A stretch of DNA of 64,000 nucleotides from Pagrus major (Eukaryota; Chordata; Actinopteri; Spariformes; Sparidae): positions 6,800,847 through 6,864,846 of the forward strand of contig NC_133223.1 of the NCBI RefSeq assembly GCF_040436345.1, written 5' to 3'. The number at the start of each line of letters is the position of its first letter. Position 1 is the stretch's first letter. A model generated the notes under the pieces. That model saw only the letters and a list, made by a program, of their open reading frames with translations, searched no databases and was not told the DNA's origin. Shown here piece by piece: positions 60,450 through 64,000 of this stretch. The translations under genes and the position numbers were made by a program.

Positions 60450-63156
60450 CTGAGAAACACAGCAGGGAAGACATAATAGTAAGAACCAGGGGACAATGCT
60501 GTCAGCCGGGGCTGTCCCCACCAGGGCCCGTAGTCACCAACATTCAGCATCCAACGCTGAGCAAGGAAAGGACAAAAACTTTAATCTTGAGGAGGCGTGG
60601 TTGACCCATTGCTAAGTGTGACACATTCTTTTAAAAGCTGTAATTGGTTGATCGTAAAAGAGAAATAAAAATGCACTTTTAGTGATTATGGGCAGGATAT
60701 GGACAGTGAAATCGAAAGGCCTAATCATAGAATTTACTGTCTATTCAGACATGGTGTAATAATGAATATTATTCTATGTAATCTCTGTTTAATAGCTTGT
60801 AAGAAATTCTCTTAAGAAGTCCAGACATGTTTGAAAACACAGGCCGACTTGCTTAGTAGCCTATTGACATGCTGATAGTTGTTAGCCTACATGAATTTAC
60901 CAATTACTGATTTTAGAAGGCCTACTTAGTCTATTTGATAACAAGTGTAAAACCATTTTAAATATCTCAGTGTATCTCTGATCAATCACAGACCACAAAC
61001 ATTGTCCCTGCATGATCTAACTGTAGTGTTTCATTAACTCACTGTCATTCACTCTTTGTCTTTCCACCATTTTCTCCTCTTTCTCCAGAAACTCCTCAGG
61101 CTCTTAAAAGTCCTCCTCCTCACTCTGAACAGATTTTCCCCCGAGGAGCCCTCTTAGGGGCTAAGATGCTTTGTGAATAACTTTTTTCTTTACAAGGCTC
61201 TAGTCTAAATTTAAGGAAAATTCTGAGAAAACTTCATAATACTAAGAATTACTAGGAAGCTTTTTGAATGCGGTCAGAGGTGTCTGGTTGACCTCTGACC
61301 TCCTGATCTGAACTGGTTACAGAAAAGTCAGTTTGCCTGTAATTGTGCAATTAAACTGTATGTCTTTGAACACAAAAAGCATTTCTTGGATACAAAGTAC
61401 AAGACCCACACAGTTTATTATTGGACACACAGATCATTAAACTAGTGCGGAGTATTGAACCTTTGACCACTGACCTGCTGACAAGCATAATTAGTTGTTG
61501 ACGTACTGGTTTGTGTATTTATTTATTATTTCTGCTCAGAATGTAATGCTTTGTCCTTGAAAGTTTTGTGTTTGTGTTTTGTCACCAGGAGAGCTGTTTC
61601 TCCATGTTTCTAGTCTTTGAGCTAAGCTAAAACAGCCTTCTCCCAGCACTGATCTGTGTTTATAGGCTACTCATTTCAGCAATGCAATAAACTTTTCTTT
61701 TTTTTAAATCTACAACATGACAAAATTCAAATTCAAAATTCAATACTACATCTTGTCACAATATCACAACACTGCTTTGGTAAGAAAAGATGCAGCCTCT
61801 TGTGGACTCCAAACAAATTTGTGCAGACACCTGTGGCCAGATTCATAAAGCTTCCTAGTGCGAGGATTAGCTCCTAGTGACGAAAATCTAAAAAAAAATC
61901 TTTTCTAATAATTTTCCCTTAAAGATAAGACTAGATCCTTGTAAATGTAAGAGTTATTCACAAGCATCTCAGCCCCTAAGAGAGCTGCTGAGGTGAAAAG
62001 CTGTAAGGAGTCAGGAGGAGGACGTTTAAGAGCCTTGAGAGTTTCTTAAGCTGATGAGGAAATAGTGGAAAGAAGTATTCTCCAAACGCTGAATGACAGT
62101 GAGCTAATGAAACGCTACAGTTTAGATGGTGCAGGGATAATGTTTGTGGTGGATCTCATTAGAGATGCGCTCACATCTCCCACCCAACGCAATAACGCTG
62201 ATTGTGATAACTTGGCTCTGTCAAAACCTTCCATCAACAATTGCAGCGCTTTCACAGTCCACCTCTTCGAGAGAGGTGTATGTCTGCTGCACTTTATTTT
62301 CCCACAGCTGCCTCTTGGTTTACACTGTAACACAACACATTTTTATGGTTTCACGCTTGTTAATATCAAATAGACCTACTAAAATTATCAGCATGGCAAA
62401 TAGTTCCAAGCAAACACATATAACAACTATCAGCATGTGAATAGGCTGTGAATTGGCCTGTATTTTCAAGAAGAATATAAGAATATATAATGCATGCCCT
62501 CACTGAGATAAAGGTTTCTGTCTCTTCCTTGCTGCTCCTTGCTAAGAAGTTTTCTAAATCAGTCTCAAGCTAGGACTCCTTGCTAGAAATGTAGAGGCAG
62601 AGCTTGGAGCTCTCTGAGAGGATCTTCAGAATGCTTGTGAATGCAGCCCCAGCTCACTCATTAGCTTGACGACCTCTATCTTCCACTCCCCCTTCCCTCT
62701 TCAATTTCCCAAAATGTCACACATTTCCTTTAAAGGCTTTAATTGGTCTCATATTGATGCTGCAGATCATCTTGGGGTATCTCTATTGTCAACAATACAG
62801 TTCAAGTGTAAGGAGAACGAAAATGCAAAGCAAAGTTTCCCCATTTAGAAAGCAGACAGAAATCCATGACCATTATCATCATCATTTTAAATTGAATTTC
62901 AAGCAATGCTGTGTAAGTGGCAGTAATGAAAATGAGCCAGAGCTAAGACTGTGTTATCAAGAGACCAGGAAAAAAGAATTAAGATGGAGGCAAATGGAGA
63001 GAATGACAAATAACAAACAGCTGGGGCTCATTTTCAATTAAGCAAGAAAAATAAAGCAGAAGAGAAGAGAGAAAAACAGACCTGCTATTACAGCCAAATC
63101 GTTCTGGGTGCTGCTGCCGTGCTGCTCCTTGTCTTTGTTTGCTGTTACAGTTTGAT
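60256..63156 (-). CDS. cntnap5: contactin-associated protein-like 5, C-terminal two exons (partial)
   Basis: Exons 63156-63082 and 60449-60256 join across a GT-AG intron in phase 1. They give an extracellular juxtamembrane stretch (DQTVTANKDKEQHGSSTQND), a single hydrophobic helix (VVTAVVFIAVCALAVISRLL), a basic juxtamembrane patch (YQQRRAQRSSSIKED) and a short tail ending NMKEYYI. Contactin-associated proteins are neurexin-superfamily adhesion receptors of neurons. Their juxtamembrane tail binds protein 4.1 and the extreme C-terminus fits a PDZ ligand. The AVI(A/G)GV start of the helix and a tail ending REYFI-like match CNTNAP5 better than CNTNAP2 (KKEWLI) or CNTNAP4 (QKEYFF). The paralogue (a or b) is not decided. 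The large ectodomain is upstream, beyond the right edge. Confidence 0.8.
61059..61275 (-). mobile_element. PIF/Harbinger-like terminal fragment, inverted copy
   Basis: The reverse complement of this stretch aligns with 61838-62075 over about 215 bp. Shared words include GTCCTCCTCCT, CTCTTAGGGGCT, GTGAATAACT and CTAGGAAGCTTT. It carries only the terminal part of the element. Confidence 0.65.
61836..62650 (+). mobile_element. PIF/Harbinger-like transposon relic in the last cntnap5 intron
   Basis: The left end GGCCAGATTCATAAAGCTTC and the right end, reversed, GGGGCTGCATTCACAAGCAT are similar. Inside, 62065-62260 encodes NDSELMKRYSLDGAGIMF, VVDLIRDALTSPTQRNNA and DNLALSKPSINN, resembling the N-terminal region of Harbinger transposases. 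The DDE catalytic part is missing, so it is inactive. Confidence 0.65.
63082..63156 (-). CDS. cntnap5: cntnap5 penultimate coding exon
   Basis: 75 bases, acceptor CTCCAG, donor CAG|GTCTGT on the minus strand, both phase 1. Encodes a polar Ser/Gln-rich linker ending NDLAVIA that runs into the membrane helix. Confidence 0.8.
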
Positions 63157-64000
63157 CTGGAGAAGACAAGAAACAGACAAATCCATTTATGTCCCCGTCA
63201 TACAGGAGACACATGTACAACACTAAGATCTCTGATTCTTCTGGGACTTCTCAATGTCATCGAGTTTCCATCTCTAACGGAGACGCTTGATCACTTGGGG
63301 GCAGGCAGAGTTTGACCCACGTTAAGCCCTGGTCAGAAGGAGGGTGGTGATGAAGTGATGATGTGTGTTGACCCATTTAACCTGTGTCAAAGTGTCACAC
63401 TGAATGAGGTGTGATAGTGAATGAGCCTTGAAGCAAGCAGCTGGTGGTTTCATTGCATGTTATGGCTCCCCACGATGAGCCGTTTCAAGTGGCTGCCAAA
63501 ACAACACTAAACAAAACCTCCATTATACTCTGGATGAGAGAGTCTTCCTGTGTCAGCCAAGTCTGAGTTCAAACTGGTGCCTGGAATTAATTTATCTTTT
63601 ATAATCTCACATCGGTTTTTAAGGGTATTTTCTATCATGGTCTATAATGTTTTATGATGTATGTGGCAATATGGCATGGGCTAGCTGTAAGCAATACTCA
63701 GAGCCTGCAGACTTAATGCTTTGTGTTTAAACATTAACATTAAACATTAAATTGGTCAGCTCTCACAGGCCTGAGCTGGTAGCAAAGGCGGAAACCCACC
63801 GGGCTCTGCTGGTGTTTATGCAGCCACGGCCATGCTGGGGGGCGTGGTGGCTATATAGTTGTGACCTCACAAGCTCACAGAAGTCCTGACGGCTCGTTTA
63901 AAGGCACAATTTCTGAATATGGGCTGTGAGCTTTTCTCTGTGGATTTAGTGTTTTGATACATAAGGTGATACAATATATAGCACCTAGGCCTGCTTTATG
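63157..64000. other. cntnap5 intron sequence to window edge
   Basis: No further exon was recognised on the minus strand. By gene structure this should be intron. Confidence 0.5.

Overview
The window reads as ordinary teleost-fish nuclear DNA. Its background is AT-rich and CpG-poor. Genes are split by GT-AG introns, there are no bacterial-style operons, and it carries many families typical of ray-finned fish: Tc1-like and hAT-like DNA transposons, tRNA-derived SINEs, LINE 3' relics, a Penelope-like element and a PIF/Harbinger relic. No species can be named from the sequence alone.

Two protein-coding genes can be supported. (1) ndufa10 (complex I subunit NDUFA10) is complete on the + strand. 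It has ten coding exons from 11707 to 20478, every junction keeps frame, and the product is 355 aa, the length of the human protein. It starts inside a CpG-rich promoter at about 11590-12080 and ends with two AATAAA signals at 20605 and 20620. (2) The last two coding exons of a contactin-associated protein-like gene, best match cntnap5, lie on the - strand (63082-63156 and 60256-60449). They encode the juxtamembrane stretch, the transmembrane helix and a cytoplasmic tail ending EYYI. The rest of that gene lies beyond the right edge. The two genes converge across about 40 kb in which I find no intact gene.

Layout: 1-11590 is intergenic with several transposon relics, including a nested block at about 3922-6732 (inverted-repeat arms around a Tc1 scrap and a broken LINE reverse transcriptase). 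11590-20625 is ndufa10; its intron 5 holds a hAT-like insertion with a near-perfect 8-bp target duplication, and intron 9 holds a SINE. 20.6-60.2 kb is repeat-rich intergenic DNA with a leucine-rich-repeat pseudogene scrap (27.5-27.8 kb), a 27-bp minisatellite (37.2-37.5 kb), a SINE (50.3 kb), an inverted-repeat element nested in an older repeat (51.1-51.7 kb) and a 5'-truncated Penelope-like element with a GIY-YIG domain and a hammerhead-like motif (53.7-54.3 kb). 60.2-64 kb is the 3' end of cntnap5, with a Harbinger relic in its last intron.

I found no undescribed multi-gene system. The points most worth a second look are nested or structured repeats. Most short open frames here are chance frames or fall inside repeats.
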